Of a stretch of DNA of 64,000 bases, positions 43,300-52,643 are shown piece after piece; positions within the stretch are counted from its first letter, which is position 1, and each line of letters opens with the position of its first letter. Origin of the DNA: Methylomonas sp. UP202 (GTDB lineage: Bacteria; Pseudomonadota; Gammaproteobacteria; Methylococcales; Methylomonadaceae). A program made the position numbers and the translations under genes. A model generated the notes under the pieces. That model did not search any database, had not been told where the DNA came from, and saw nothing but the letters and a program-made list of their open reading frames with translations. The stretch is taken from NCBI RefSeq assembly GCF_029910655.1, contig NZ_CP123897.1, positions 2,283,547 to 2,347,546 of the forward strand, read 5' to 3'.

Positions 43300-45359
43300 C
43301 CGGCTTTTCCTGGAAACCCAGGTTGATAGTCGCCGCCTTGGTCGGTGCGATTACGTATCTTTGGATACAGAGTGCCAACCCGGAATTGGAACGGCGTAAT
43401 CGCTTGCAGGCGACGCTGCGGATCATCGAATTGCGCGACGCGGAATTGATGCGCGACATCTTGCTGACTAGGGCCGGATTGCTGACCAATTACGACGCAT
43501 TGACCCGGACCGGCCAATCTCTGCTGAATTTGTCTCGAGGTCTGCGCGACGAGCTGGCGGCTTCGGTAAGCCCCGAGCCGCGCCGGATGGGTGATCTGGC
43601 CGGCGCTTTATCGGCCGCGCTGCAAGACCGGCTGACGCAAATCGAATATCTGAAATCCGACAATGCCTTGTTGCGTAATTCGGTGATGTCCTTCAACGAG
43701 ATCGGTAGAAACCTACAGCTAAGCGCCAATCCGGCCGACAGCGCCAGGCTCACCAATTTGTGGCGGTTGATGGCCGGCTTTTTGGAAAATGCCGGGCCTG
43801 AGTCGGCGCGGGAGCTTGAACAGGAGCTGGAGCGTTTATCCGGGCTGAATTCTCAGTCCGACGATTATCAGGTGTTAATTGCCCATGGCCGATTGATTGT
43901 CGAGGTTTTGCCCAAGGTCGACGCGGCGTTGCAATCCATCATCGGCCAGCCGATTTTAAGCCGGATCGACGACTTGCAACACGCTTTGCGTCTTTACGGC
44001 GACGGCGCCGAACGGCGCGCTGAACACTTTCGCTTGGCGTTGTATCTGGTGGCGGTGCTGTTGGCGGCGTATCTGTTGTATCAGTTCGCGTTGTTAAGGT
44101 CGCATACCTTGGCGTTGCGTAGGGCGCACGCCAGTTTGAAACAGGAGATAGGCGAACGCTTGCAGGCGGAGTCCTGGTTGCGGGAAAGCGAAGCCCGCTT
44201 GCGGGCTATTACCGATTCGGCGCGCGAAGCGATCGTTTCGGTGGATGCCGGCGGCAACCTCGTTTCCTGGAACCGGGGCGCGGCGTTAATGTTCGGGGAG
44301 GCTGCCGAAGAGGCCCTCGGGACGTCGAGCCAACGTTTCTGGATGGCGATACAAGCGCAATTGCAAGCGGAAGCCGATGCGACCGACCGGATGATAAATC
44401 CAATCACCGAATCGCTTGGAATACGTCGGGACGGTGAGACGTTTCCGATCGAAGTCTCACTCTCCCATTGGACCCGAGGCGAGGAGCGCTTTTCGACCGC
44501 GATCATTCGGGACATCAGCGCACGCAGACAATTGGAAGCGGTGGCCAGACAACAGGAGCTGCAACTGATACAAGCCAACAAAATGACCGCTTTGGGCACT
44601 TTGGTATCCGGGGTCGCGCACGAAATCAACAATCCAAATCAACTGATTTTGTTGAACGCCGGTTTGCTGGCCGATATTTGGAGCGACGCGCTGGAGATTT
44701 TGGACGATCGCTACCGGGCCGGCGGCGAGTTCTCGTTGGCCGGTTTGTCGTATACCGAGTTGCGCGCTAGCGCTGGCGTCTTGATAGACGACATCGGAGA
44801 CGGTGCCAAACGCATCGAGCGCATCGTGGCCGACCTGAAACATTACGCTCGTCCGCAAACCGAACAGGCGGGCGCCGCATTTTCGCTGAACGAGGCGGTG
44901 GAGCGCGCGGTTCGTTTGGTTAGACACGTGATTGCTCGTAAAACCGATCACTTCGAAATCCGGTTGGATTCGGCGCTACCGCCGCTGCAAGGCGACCCGC
45001 GGCAGGTGGAACAAGTCGTCGTGAATTTATTGATTAACGGGCTGGACGCTCTCACCGATACCGACCAGACGCTCGGCGTGACAACCCGCCGGCTGGACGA
45101 CGAGGGCGAGGTCTGCGTCGAGGTCATGGATCAGGGATGCGGCATTTCCCCCGAACACATTCAACAACTGTGCGACCCGTTTTTTACCACCAAGCAAGCG
45201 TGCGGCGGTACCGGATTGGGTCTTGCGATCAGCGCTTCGCTGATGCGCGCCCACGGCGGCCGCTTGAACTTTTCGTCCGAACCGGGGCGGGGCACGGTGG
45301 CTCAAGCTATTTTTCCGGTTAACTCCAAACCCTGGTCGGCGGCCGAACATGCGGACTAA
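43296..45359 (+). CDS. Sensor histidine kinase with periplasmic DAHL-type and PAS domains
   Basis: A 687-aa membrane kinase. Membrane helix 1 is about 8-26. An all-helical periplasmic region of about 220 residues contains LKSDNALLRNSVMSF, typical of DAHL (double all-helical ligand-binding) domains. Helix 2 is about 247-267, followed by a short coiled coil, a PAS domain (about 300-410), a HisKA box with H442 in VSGVAHEINNPNQ, and an ATPase with NLLINGLDAL, MDQGCGI, DPFFTTK and GTGLGLAIS. It is co-translated with the di-heme cytochrome and overlaps its response regulator by 11 nt. The three genes form one signalling unit. Confidence 0.92.
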   Translation: MTGFSWKPRLIVAALVGAITYLWIQSANPELERRNRLQATLRIIELRDAELMRDILLTRAGLLTNYDALTRTGQSLLNLSRGLRDELAASVSPEPRRMGDLAGALSAALQDRLTQIEYLKSDNALLRNSVMSFNEIGRNLQLSANPADSARLTNLWRLMAGFLENAGPESARELEQELERLSGLNSQSDDYQVLIAHGRLIVEVLPKVDAALQSIIGQPILSRIDDLQHALRLYGDGAERRAEHFRLALYLVAVLLAAYLLYQFALLRSHTLALRRAHASLKQEIGERLQAESWLRESEARLRAITDSAREAIVSVDAGGNLVSWNRGAALMFGEAAEEALGTSSQRFWMAIQAQLQAEADATDRMINPITESLGIRRDGETFPIEVSLSHWTRGEERFSTAIIRDISARRQLEAVARQQELQLIQANKMTALGTLVSGVAHEINNPNQLILLNAGLLADIWSDALEILDDRYRAGGEFSLAGLSYTELRASAGVLIDDIGDGAKRIERIVADLKHYARPQTEQAGAAFSLNEAVERAVRLVRHVIARKTDHFEIRLDSALPPLQGDPRQVEQVVVNLLINGLDALTDTDQTLGVTTRRLDDEGEVCVEVMDQGCGISPEHIQQLCDPFFTTKQACGGTGLGLAISASLMRAHGGRLNFSSEPGRGTVAQAIFPVNSKPWSAAEHAD

Positions 45360-46773
45360 AGCGTTAAACCCGTTACCGATTTTATTGGTCGACGACGAAT
45401 CCCAGATACTGCATAGCGCCAGTTTGGTCTTGCGCGGCGCCGGCCATGCCGAGGTATTGACGCTGGACGACAGCCGAGCGGTTTTACCGTTGTTGGCCGA
45501 ACGGCCGGTTGGTGTGATCGTGCTGGACTTGACGATGCCGCATCTGTCCGGATTGGCGTTGCTGGCCTCGATTGCTGCCGAATATCCGGAGATCGCCGTG
45601 ATCGTGATGACCGCCACCAACGATTTGCCGACTGCGGTGGAATGCATGCGTAACGGCGCCAGCGACTATTTGCTGAAACCGGTCGAGCGCGATTGTCTGG
45701 TTGCCGCGGTACGCCGAGCCGTCGAAGCGCGGTTGCTGCGGGCCGAGTTGCTGTCGTTGAAGGACTGCTTGTTGTCCAACCAGCCGCACCAGCCGAGCCG
45801 CTTCGAAGAAATCGTTACCCAAAGTCCGGCGATGTTTGCGATTTTTCGTTACATCGAAGCCGTCGCCGCGTCGCCGCAACCGGTGTTGATCAGCGGCGAA
45901 ACCGGCACCGGCAAGGAATTGATCGCCCGCGCCCTGCATCGGCAGTCCGGCCGGCCCGGCGAATTGGTGGCGGTGAACGTTGCCGGATTGGACGACAACC
46001 TGTTTGCCGACACCTTGTTCGGCCATGCGAAAGGTTCGTTTACCGGAGCGGACCGCGCGCGCGACGGTTTGATCGCCAGTACCGGTGACGGTACATTGTT
46101 TCTGGATGAAATCGGCGACTTGAGCATCGCGTCGCAGGTCAAGCTGTTACGCTTGCTGCAGGATGGCTCTTACTATCCGATTGGCGCGGACCGGCCGCGC
46201 CAGAGCCGGGCGCGCATCGTGGTCGCCACGCATTGCGACGTCAAGCGCCAAGCCGAACAGGGCGGGTTTCGCAAGGATTTGTACTTCCGGCTGCGCACCC
46301 ATCATATTCAATTGCCGCCGCTCCGCGAACGCCGCGAGGATTTGCCGCAACTGACCTTGCATTTTGTCGAGAAAGCGGCGGCCAGCCTGGGCAGACCGGC
46401 GCCGAACGTGCCGCCGGCATTGTTTCAATGGTTGGAGAATTACCGTTTTCCGGGCAATATCCGCGAGTTGGAAGGCTTGATGTTCGATGCGGTCGCTCGC
46501 AGTCAGGGTTCGGTGCTATCGTTGCAAAGCGTGAAGGACGCGATCGCCGACGAAGGCTTCGGCAATCGGTCGGGCGACGCCGCCGGGGAATTTGCCGCGC
46601 CGGCCGCCGAATTTCCGGAGCGCTTGCCGACGTTGAAAGAAGCCGAGGAAGCCTTGATCGGCGAGGCCTTGCGCCGTGCCCAGGGTAATCAGGGCGTTGC
46701 CGCCGGCTTGCTGGGTATTAGCCGGCAAGCGCTGAACAAACGTTTGACTCGGCGCGACGCGGATGGCTTTTGA
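45349..46773 (+). CDS. NtrC-family sigma-54 response regulator
   Basis: A 474-aa regulator with a receiver domain (D60 phosphoacceptor in VIVLDLTMP, acidic pair near 15-16, K110 in LLKPVE). The AAA+ domain has Walker A GETGTGKE (183-190), GSFTGA loop (229-234) and Walker B TLFLDE (249-254). The C-terminal Fis-type helix-turn-helix is near 445-465 (NQGVAAGLLGISRQALNKRL). Its start overlaps the kinase gene, marking it as the cognate partner. It would activate sigma-54 promoters. Candidates in this window are those of the VPxPG-tail genes and a weak site before the cytochrome gene itself, but the link is an inference. A bidirectional terminator follows. Confidence 0.94.
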   Translation: MRTKALNPLPILLVDDESQILHSASLVLRGAGHAEVLTLDDSRAVLPLLAERPVGVIVLDLTMPHLSGLALLASIAAEYPEIAVIVMTATNDLPTAVECMRNGASDYLLKPVERDCLVAAVRRAVEARLLRAELLSLKDCLLSNQPHQPSRFEEIVTQSPAMFAIFRYIEAVAASPQPVLISGETGTGKELIARALHRQSGRPGELVAVNVAGLDDNLFADTLFGHAKGSFTGADRARDGLIASTGDGTLFLDEIGDLSIASQVKLLRLLQDGSYYPIGADRPRQSRARIVVATHCDVKRQAEQGGFRKDLYFRLRTHHIQLPPLRERREDLPQLTLHFVEKAAASLGRPAPNVPPALFQWLENYRFPGNIRELEGLMFDAVARSQGSVLSLQSVKDAIADEGFGNRSGDAAGEFAAPAAEFPERLPTLKEAEEALIGEALRRAQGNQGVAAGLLGISRQALNKRLTRRDADGF

Positions 46774-46814
46774 CCGGCCGGTTGCCCCGAATGGCGAACC
46801 GGCGCGGCGCGGAC

Positions 46815-46845
46815 AAAAAAGGGAGGCCTGGGCCTCCCTCGTTTT
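46815..46845. terminator. Bidirectional Rho-independent terminator
   Basis: Perfect 8-bp stem (gggaggcc / ggcctccc) with a 2-nt loop, flanked by aaaaaa on the left and tcgtttt on the right. It can end both the plus-strand regulator operon and the minus-strand OmpA-like gene. Confidence 0.88.
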
Positions 46846-46865
46846 ACTCCGCCTGGCGGCGCGAA

Positions 46866-48053
46866 TTAACGGTCGGTGCGTTTGTAGACGACGCGGCGGT
46901 TGTAAGCGCGGCCCTCGTCGGTTTCGTTGGTATCGACCGGTTGCGATTCGCCGAAGCCTTCCGCGGTCAGACGTTTGCCGTCGACGCCTTGTTTGATCAA
47001 CTCGTTTCTGACCGCGTTGGCGCGGCGTTGCGACAGTTTTTCGTTATAGGCGTCGCTGCCGTAGCTGTCGGTATGACCTTGAATCTCAACCGTCAGGCCC
47101 GGATTCAGCTTCATCACTTCGACCGCGTTTTGGATCAGTGGGTGGTATTTGGATTTGATGTCGGACTTGTCGAAGTCGAACAATACGCCGCGGAACGCCC
47201 AGCAACCGTCTTTATCGACGATCGCGCCTTTCGGGGTGTCGGGGCATTTGTCGGAGCAGTTGTTGACGCCGTCCTTATCGTCGTCCTGTTTCGAGCAGTC
47301 GGCGACGGCTGGCGGATTGCCGGCTTTCAGGAATACGTTTTTAACGAAGTCGCTCATGCCTTTCGGAGAGCTGATTGCATCGGCCGTGGTCGAAAAGCCG
47401 CAACCGCCGGCATCGGCGATTTGTTGCAATTCGGCTTGCCCGGCAGCGTCTTCGTCGTTACCGACCCACACCGTGTAGATGCATAAGCGGTCGCCGTACT
47501 GAGCTTTCAGGGCGGCGGCGGCCGGGGCGGGCGAGGACTCTTCTATGCCGTCGCTCAATACGATCAGCGCCAAATTGCCGGTGCCGCCGGCCAGGTCTTG
47601 GTTGGTCGCTTCCAACGCAGTTGCCAACGGGGTACCGCCGCTGGAACAGGTCAACGAACTTAGCGAGCTTTCGAAACCGGCTTGAGTGTAGCTTTGCAGC
47701 GGCTGGTTCAACTTAGTCGCGCTCCAATCCAGGCAAGGGCCGAAACCGAAGCTGCGCAGGCCGGAAGTCAACGGGATGCTGGGAATGGATTTGTTGAATT
47801 TGTTGAGCAGGTTTTTCTCGACATCGAGTTTGGTACCGCTGTATTCGGCAGAATTGACGAAGGTGCGGCTCATCGAAGAGGACGAATCGTTGACGACCAG
47901 GAAGCTATTGGTTTTCTGAACCAGTTTTCCGGATTTGACCAAGGCGTTCAGGTCTTCGGGTTGGAATGCCTGGAAGGTATTGCTCGATTGAGTCGCGCAA
48001 CCGGACAAAATAGCGCCCGCCAAGCCGGCCGTAACGAGTAAGGTTTTTTTCAT
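46866..48053 (-). CDS. vWA-OmpA fusion lipoprotein
   Basis: A 395-aa outer-membrane lipoprotein. A signal peptide with lipobox LSGC (C19) comes first. A von Willebrand A-like domain follows (FLVVNDSSSSMSRTF with an incomplete MIDAS D-x-S-x-S, and IVLSDGIEESS). A calcium-type thrombospondin-3 stretch comes next (DDDKDGVNNCSDKCPDTPKGAIVDKDGCW). The C-terminal OmpA/MotB peptidoglycan-binding domain contains VLFDFDKSDIKSKYHPLI, IQGHTDSYGSDAYNEKLSQRRANAV and GFGESQPVDTN. It probably tethers the outer membrane to peptidoglycan while the vWA part faces partners. The ATG has an AGGAG site. Eight cysteines suggest disulfides. Confidence 0.9.
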   Translation of the reverse strand: MKKTLLVTAGLAGAILSGCATQSSNTFQAFQPEDLNALVKSGKLVQKTNSFLVVNDSSSSMSRTFVNSAEYSGTKLDVEKNLLNKFNKSIPSIPLTSGLRSFGFGPCLDWSATKLNQPLQSYTQAGFESSLSSLTCSSGGTPLATALEATNQDLAGGTGNLALIVLSDGIEESSPAPAAAALKAQYGDRLCIYTVWVGNDEDAAGQAELQQIADAGGCGFSTTADAISSPKGMSDFVKNVFLKAGNPPAVADCSKQDDDKDGVNNCSDKCPDTPKGAIVDKDGCWAFRGVLFDFDKSDIKSKYHPLIQNAVEVMKLNPGLTVEIQGHTDSYGSDAYNEKLSQRRANAVRNELIKQGVDGKRLTAEGFGESQPVDTNETDEGRAYNRRVVYKRTDR

Positions 48054-48214
48054 GGTGGAATTCTCCTGTTGTTATTCTTGGTAGCGGCAAGGCCGAGTTT
48101 GGATGCCTTGGGTGCTTAAGTCTAACATCAAACCCTTAATTTTTTGTAGTACGTTCACCTGGATGCGGGGCCATGAAATAATGTAGGTTTGCGAATGGCC
48201 TTTTGGGGGGAATA

Positions 48215-48658
48215 ATGGGCAGATTGATAGGGTTATGTTTGATATTGCTGCAACTGTCGTCAGCTTGGGCGGACGAGGTTCTGCAAGCCGCCGAACAAGG
48301 CAATCCACAGGCGCAAGCCAAGCTGGCATCCTTGTATTTATTGGGCCGGGACGGTTACGAGAAGAACGAGAAACTTGCCGCCGAATGGATGGAAAAGGCC
48401 GCCAAGCAGGGTGTCGTCGACGCGCAGGTGGTCATGGGGGCATTGTACGATCGCGGCCTGGGTGTGACCGGCGATACCGATAAGGCGACCCAGTGGTACG
48501 AAAAAGCCGCCGCGCAGGGCCATGCGACTTCGTTGGCGATCTTGGGTCGCAACGACGCCGCCAAGGGCAGCGTGCAATTCAATTATCAGGCGATGCGCTT
48601 GAATGCCGCGCGATCGATACCGACCGAATACGCTAAAAGATTTTTAACCAGTAAATAA
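48215..48658 (+). CDS. Sel1-repeat periplasmic protein
   Basis: A 147-aa exported protein with a signal peptide (MGRLIGLCLILLQLSSAWA). About three Sel1-like/TPR helices follow: AEQGNPQAQAKLASLYLLGRDGYEK, EWMEKAAKQGVVDAQVVMGALYDRG and QWYEKAAAQGHATSLAILG. Such proteins act as protein-protein interaction scaffolds in the envelope. The ATG at 48,215 has a ggggggaata site. It ends 6 nt before the gltX ATG, so the two are likely co-transcribed; whether that is meaningful or incidental is unclear. Confidence 0.85.
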   Translation: MGRLIGLCLILLQLSSAWADEVLQAAEQGNPQAQAKLASLYLLGRDGYEKNEKLAAEWMEKAAKQGVVDAQVVMGALYDRGLGVTGDTDKATQWYEKAAAQGHATSLAILGRNDAAKGSVQFNYQAMRLNAARSIPTEYAKRFLTSK

Positions 48659-48664
48659 GTGAAG

Positions 48665-50068
48665 ATGAGTATTAGAACCCGATTTGCACCGAGTCCGACC
48701 GGTTACCTGCACGTGGGCGGCGCCCGAACCGCGCTGTTTTCCTGGTTGTACGCCCGCAAGCATGGGGGCAAGTTTATCTTGCGGATCGAAGACACCGATT
48801 TGGAGCGCTCCAGCCAGGAATCGGTCAATGCGATTCTGGAAGGCATGACCTGGCTGGGACTGGAATACGACGAGGGGCCGTTTTACCAAACCCATCGCTT
48901 CGATCGCTACAAGGAAGTCATTCAACAATTGCTCGATCAGGGCGATGCCTATTATTGCTATTGCAGCCGTGAAGAACTGGATGCGTTGCGAGAGCAACAA
49001 ATGGCGGATAAGGCAAAGCCGCGCTACAACGGCAAATGTCGGGATAGCGCCGATCAGCCGGAACGGGAAAGAGTGGTGCGGTTTCGCAATCCGGATCACG
49101 GCGACGTGGTGATCGACGATTTGGTCAAGGGCCGGATTGTGGTTGCCAATAAGGAGCTGGATGACTTAATCATCGCCCGTTCCGACGGCACGCCGACCTA
49201 CAATCTGACCGTCGTCGTCGACGACATGGATATGGGCGTGACTCATGTGATTCGCGGCGACGACCACGTCAACAACACCCCCCGGCAAATCAATATTCTA
49301 AAGGCGCTTGGCGCAACCTTGCCGGTCTACGCGCACGTACCGATGATCTTGGGTTCCGACGGCGCGCGCTTGTCGAAACGTCACGGCGCGGTTAGCGTGA
49401 TGCAATACCGCAACGACGGTTATCTGCCGGAAGCCTTGCTAAATTATCTGGTACGGCTAGGCTGGTCGCACGGCGATCAGGAGTTGTTTTCGATCGACGA
49501 GATGATTGCCTTGTTCGAGCTGGAGAAGGTCAATGTCTCCGCGTCGACCTTCAATACCGACAAGCTAATCTGGTTGAACCACCAGTACATCATGAGCAGC
49601 GACCCGGCCCATGTCGCTCGGCATCTGGCTTGGCACATGGGCGAGCGGGGTATCGATCCGGTAACCGGCCCGGCCTTGATCGACGTCGTCAAGTTGCAAC
49701 GGGAGCGTTGCAAGACGTTGGTGCAGATGGCCGATGAGAGTCTGTATTTTTATCGGGACTTCGATAGTTACGACGACAAGGCCGTCAAAAAGAACTTCAA
49801 GCCCGGCGTCGAGGACGTGTTACAGGCGGTGTGGTCCGGTTTCGACGCCTTGGCGGATTGGTCGGCCGAGCCCTTGCATCAAGTGGTGCTGGATACCGCC
49901 GAAAAGTTGCAACTGAATCTCGGCAAGGTCGCGCAACCTTTGCGCGTCGCGGTTTGCGGCGGCGCGGTGTCGCCGGCCATTGATGCGACGCTGGCCTTGC
50001 TGGGCCGCGAAAAAACCCTGGATCGGATTGCGCGCGCGATCAAATTTATCGAAGATCACGAAAATTGA
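48665..50068 (+). CDS. gltX: Glutamyl-tRNA synthetase
   Basis: A 467-aa class I aminoacyl-tRNA synthetase. Motifs are [19 protein letters not shown] (the HIGH equivalent at the N-terminus) and LSKRHGAVS (the KMSKS equivalent). Length and an N-terminal IRTRFAPSP are typical. I prefer the ATG at 48,665; a GTG 6 nt earlier is also possible. It is preceded by the Sel1 gene and followed 44 nt later by tRNA-Ala; two identical tRNA-Glu genes lie downstream, which places enzyme and its substrate tRNA in one neighbourhood. The discriminating or non-discriminating class is not resolved here. Confidence 0.96.
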   Translation: MSIRTRFAPSPTGYLHVGGARTALFSWLYARKHGGKFILRIEDTDLERSSQESVNAILEGMTWLGLEYDEGPFYQTHRFDRYKEVIQQLLDQGDAYYCYCSREELDALREQQMADKAKPRYNGKCRDSADQPERERVVRFRNPDHGDVVIDDLVKGRIVVANKELDDLIIARSDGTPTYNLTVVVDDMDMGVTHVIRGDDHVNNTPRQINILKALGATLPVYAHVPMILGSDGARLSKRHGAVSVMQYRNDGYLPEALLNYLVRLGWSHGDQELFSIDEMIALFELEKVNVSASTFNTDKLIWLNHQYIMSSDPAHVARHLAWHMGERGIDPVTGPALIDVVKLQRERCKTLVQMADESLYFYRDFDSYDDKAVKKNFKPGVEDVLQAVWSGFDALADWSAEPLHQVVLDTAEKLQLNLGKVAQPLRVAVCGGAVSPAIDATLALLGREKTLDRIARAIKFIEDHEN

Positions 50069-50096
50069 TAGACAGAGATTTTTAAGTCTGTATAAT
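50069..50096 (+). promoter_or_regulatory. Sigma-70 promoter for tRNA cluster
   Basis: A tagaca -35-like hexamer and a perfect tataat -10 box (50,091-50,096) are spaced 16 nt apart, just upstream of tRNA-Ala. Confidence 0.6.
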
Positions 50097-50112
50097 AGTC
50101 GGAATCAGCTAC

Positions 50113-50188
<76 letters not shown>

Positions 50189-50206
50189 ATAGTTGATTTC
50201 GTCTTA

Positions 50207-50282
50207 GTCCCCATCGTCTAGTGGCCTAGGACACCGCCCTTTCACGGCGGTAACCGGGGTTCGAACCCCCGTGGGGACGCCA
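50207..50282 (+). tRNA. tRNA-Glu (TTC), copy 1
   Basis: 76 nt with CCA end. Acceptor gtcccca pairs with tggggac; anticodon arm ccgcc-ctTTCac-ggcgg; T arm ccggggttcgaacccccg. It reads GAA and GAG. Confidence 0.97.
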
Positions 50283-50340
50283 ACGCACTCGGTGTGTTGT
50301 TCGAAAAGCAATTCTAAAATCCGCAGTAAAAATGTTCTTG

Positions 50341-50416
50341 GTCCCCATCGTCTAGTGGCCTAGGACACCGCCCTTTCACGGCGGTAACCGGGGTTCGAAC
50401 CCCCGTGGGGACGCCA
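50341..50416 (+). tRNA. tRNA-Glu (TTC), copy 2
   Basis: An exact 76-nt copy of the preceding tRNA-Glu, 58 nt downstream, also with encoded CCA. This gives a tRNA-Ala - tRNA-Glu - tRNA-Glu cluster. Confidence 0.97.
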
Positions 50417-50630
50417 CTTCTTGCAAACCTCGCTGGTACGCGTGAGAACGGTCTAAACCCGGTTCTGGGCTGAGTTGTCGCGAGCGACCATCCGATTCGC
50501 TATTTGCTCGTGCGTTTCTACAAACACCCACTCCCAGAAATTCCGGTAACCGATAGACGCTAGCTGGCGGATGTGTGGCGACCGGTTCGGTGTGGGGCCT
50601 AGGGATTCAGCGCGGATTGGAGTAGTGACA

Positions 50631-52598
50631 CTAGGGGTCTTGGGAGCTAGGCGTTTCCAGTTTGGATAAGCCTAACTGCGGTACCGCCCATTCCGATCCT
50701 GCTACCGATAAGTGCCCGCCGTCTTTGTAAATCGACGTGCCGTCCGCCAACCGCGTCCGACAGTATCCATCCTCGCATAAAATATCGTCGAAGCGCAGTA
50801 AACTACTCCGACTGCGTTGTTGGACTTCGGTCAAGCTGTCGATAATGCCGCGCTGATAGACTTGGTGTTCTTCGAAGCGAAAATTGCAGTCGTTACGGCC
50901 AAGCACCAGCAAGCCGCTTTGCTTGTGTCGCCAACATTCGCCGACATCGAACCCAGGTCTGGGGGGCGGGGCGATCAATACTGGTATTTTGCCGCTAGCG
51001 GTCAGTCTGGCGAGTGTGGTCAACATTTGTTCTACCGCGAGCGCGCGGTTGCCGACGATTTTTTTGCCTTGATAAAATTGCGTCAGTTCGCCTTCGTCGA
51101 AATAGCCGGAGTAGGGCGAACTCATGATCACGTAACGGATCGACGGACTGGATTCGATAAAGCGGATGGCTTTTTCATTGAAAGCCAGACAGCGTTCGGC
51201 CCAAGTTTCATCGTAATTTTTGTCCAGCGAAGCCAGACCCAGGATTGGCGCGCAGGCGGCCATCGTAATCTGGACCATCGATTCGGCGATCGGTTTTTCG
51301 TTTTGCAAGCCGGGTATCAAATGCATCGTGTAACTATCGCCCCACAGCGCGTAGACCGGTTGCGCGGCGGAGCTGCATTGTTCCGGGTGCTCGAACACCA
51401 AACTGCCCGCGGAGCAAGCCTGCTTTAAGCCCCAATTCGGCGTCCTCGAGGTAGGTTTGGCGGCGGAGCCATTCCATGACCTGAGTAAATCGGCGGATAG
51501 CGGTGTTATAACCACCAACAGCGACGCGGCGGCCAGCCGTTTAAAGGTCTTATTTCGATTGACTTGCCAGCCGTAGCGGAAGCGCTGTTCCACGTATTCG
51601 AATTGTAGATAAGCCAGCACCAGTGCGGCGAGCAACAGCAGGTATTTGACGTATAACGGGACGGCGTCGAGATAGGCGGTTCTGGCCAATGCAAATAGCG
51701 GCCAATGTACCAGATAGAGCGAATACGACCAGTCGCCCAGTTTTTCGACGGCGCGGGTCAGTAAATTTTGTGCTAGCCAGTCGCTATTGCCGGCGATCAG
51801 CACGGCCGTGGCCATCACCACTAGCAGCGCATCAATGCGGGGATGGGCGCTATCGATAGGCGCGGCGCATAAATAGCCAATCAGCAGCAAGGCCGGTAGT
51901 TTGACACGCTTGGTAACGTTTAAGGCAGGGGCTTTCAACATGCGCCAAGCCAGCAGCGATCCGGTCAGCATCTCCCAAGCGCGGGTGGGTAGGAAAAAAA
52001 AGGCGGCAGTCGGCGAGTCGAGTTCGGGCAAGCGCCAATAACCCAGCCTAAAACTGACGAAAATCAAGCACAGGCTCAGACTGAGCAAGGTCGCGACTGC
52101 CAGTGCCGGAAAACGCCAGCGGGGCCTGATCAAATAAAGCATCAGTGGAATGCACAAGTAATATTGTTCTTCGACCGACAACGACCAGGTATGCAGTAGC
52201 GGCTTACTTTCCGCCGCGGTTTCGAAATAACCGGACTGAAACGGCAATACGATATTGGCGGTAAAGGTGACGGTCCCGATCAGTTGCTTAACGAAGTCGT
52301 CCCACTGTTCAGCGCTCAGCACCGTCGCGCCGAGCAGGCTGGTAAAAATCAACGTGCAATAGGCGGCGGGCAACAGCCTTTTGGCGCGTCTGGCATAAAA
52401 GCGCGGGAAGGAAAAGCGGTCGGCGGCCAGGTCCCGCAGGATAATCGACGTGATTAAATAGCCGGAAATCACGAAAAACACGTCCACGCCCAGATAGCCG
52501 CCGCTGAGCGGAACGACTTCCGAGTGGAAAATCAGGACGGCGAGGATCGCGATGCCGCGCAAAAACTGTATGTCGGGACGCACGGACGTGGTTTTCAT
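50631..52598 (-). CDS. Membrane acyltransferase (OafA/YrhL) with C-terminal SGNH domain
   Basis: A 655-aa protein. The N-terminal half is an acyltransferase-3 domain with about ten membrane helices, beginning RPDIQFLRGIAILAVLIFHSEV (catalytic His) and YLGVDVFFVISGYLIT. The C-terminal half is a periplasmic SGNH-like domain with PVYALWGDSYTMHLIPGLQNEK (G-D-S), and DGGHLSVAGSEWAV near the end (G-G-H-L-S). Such proteins O-acetylate surface polysaccharides or peptidoglycan-related targets. The start is at ATG 52,598. It is convergent with the tRNA genes and stands alone. Confidence 0.9.
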   Translation of the reverse strand: MKTTSVRPDIQFLRGIAILAVLIFHSEVVPLSGGYLGVDVFFVISGYLITSIILRDLAADRFSFPRFYARRAKRLLPAAYCTLIFTSLLGATVLSAEQWDDFVKQLIGTVTFTANIVLPFQSGYFETAAESKPLLHTWSLSVEEQYYLCIPLMLYLIRPRWRFPALAVATLLSLSLCLIFVSFRLGYWRLPELDSPTAAFFFLPTRAWEMLTGSLLAWRMLKAPALNVTKRVKLPALLLIGYLCAAPIDSAHPRIDALLVVMATAVLIAGNSDWLAQNLLTRAVEKLGDWSYSLYLVHWPLFALARTAYLDAVPLYVKYLLLLAALVLAYLQFEYVEQRFRYGWQVNRNKTFKRLAAASLLVVITPLSADLLRSWNGSAAKPTSRTPNWGLKQACSAGSLVFEHPEQCSSAAQPVYALWGDSYTMHLIPGLQNEKPIAESMVQITMAACAPILGLASLDKNYDETWAERCLAFNEKAIRFIESSPSIRYVIMSSPYSGYFDEGELTQFYQGKKIVGNRALAVEQMLTTLARLTASGKIPVLIAPPPRPGFDVGECWRHKQSGLLVLGRNDCNFRFEEHQVYQRGIIDSLTEVQQRSRSSLLRFDDILCEDGYCRTRLADGTSIYKDGGHLSVAGSEWAVPQLGLSKLETPSSQDP

Positions 52599-52643
52599 GG
52601 CCGGCAAAGCTGGAGCAATGATTATAGGAATCCTGGGATTGGC

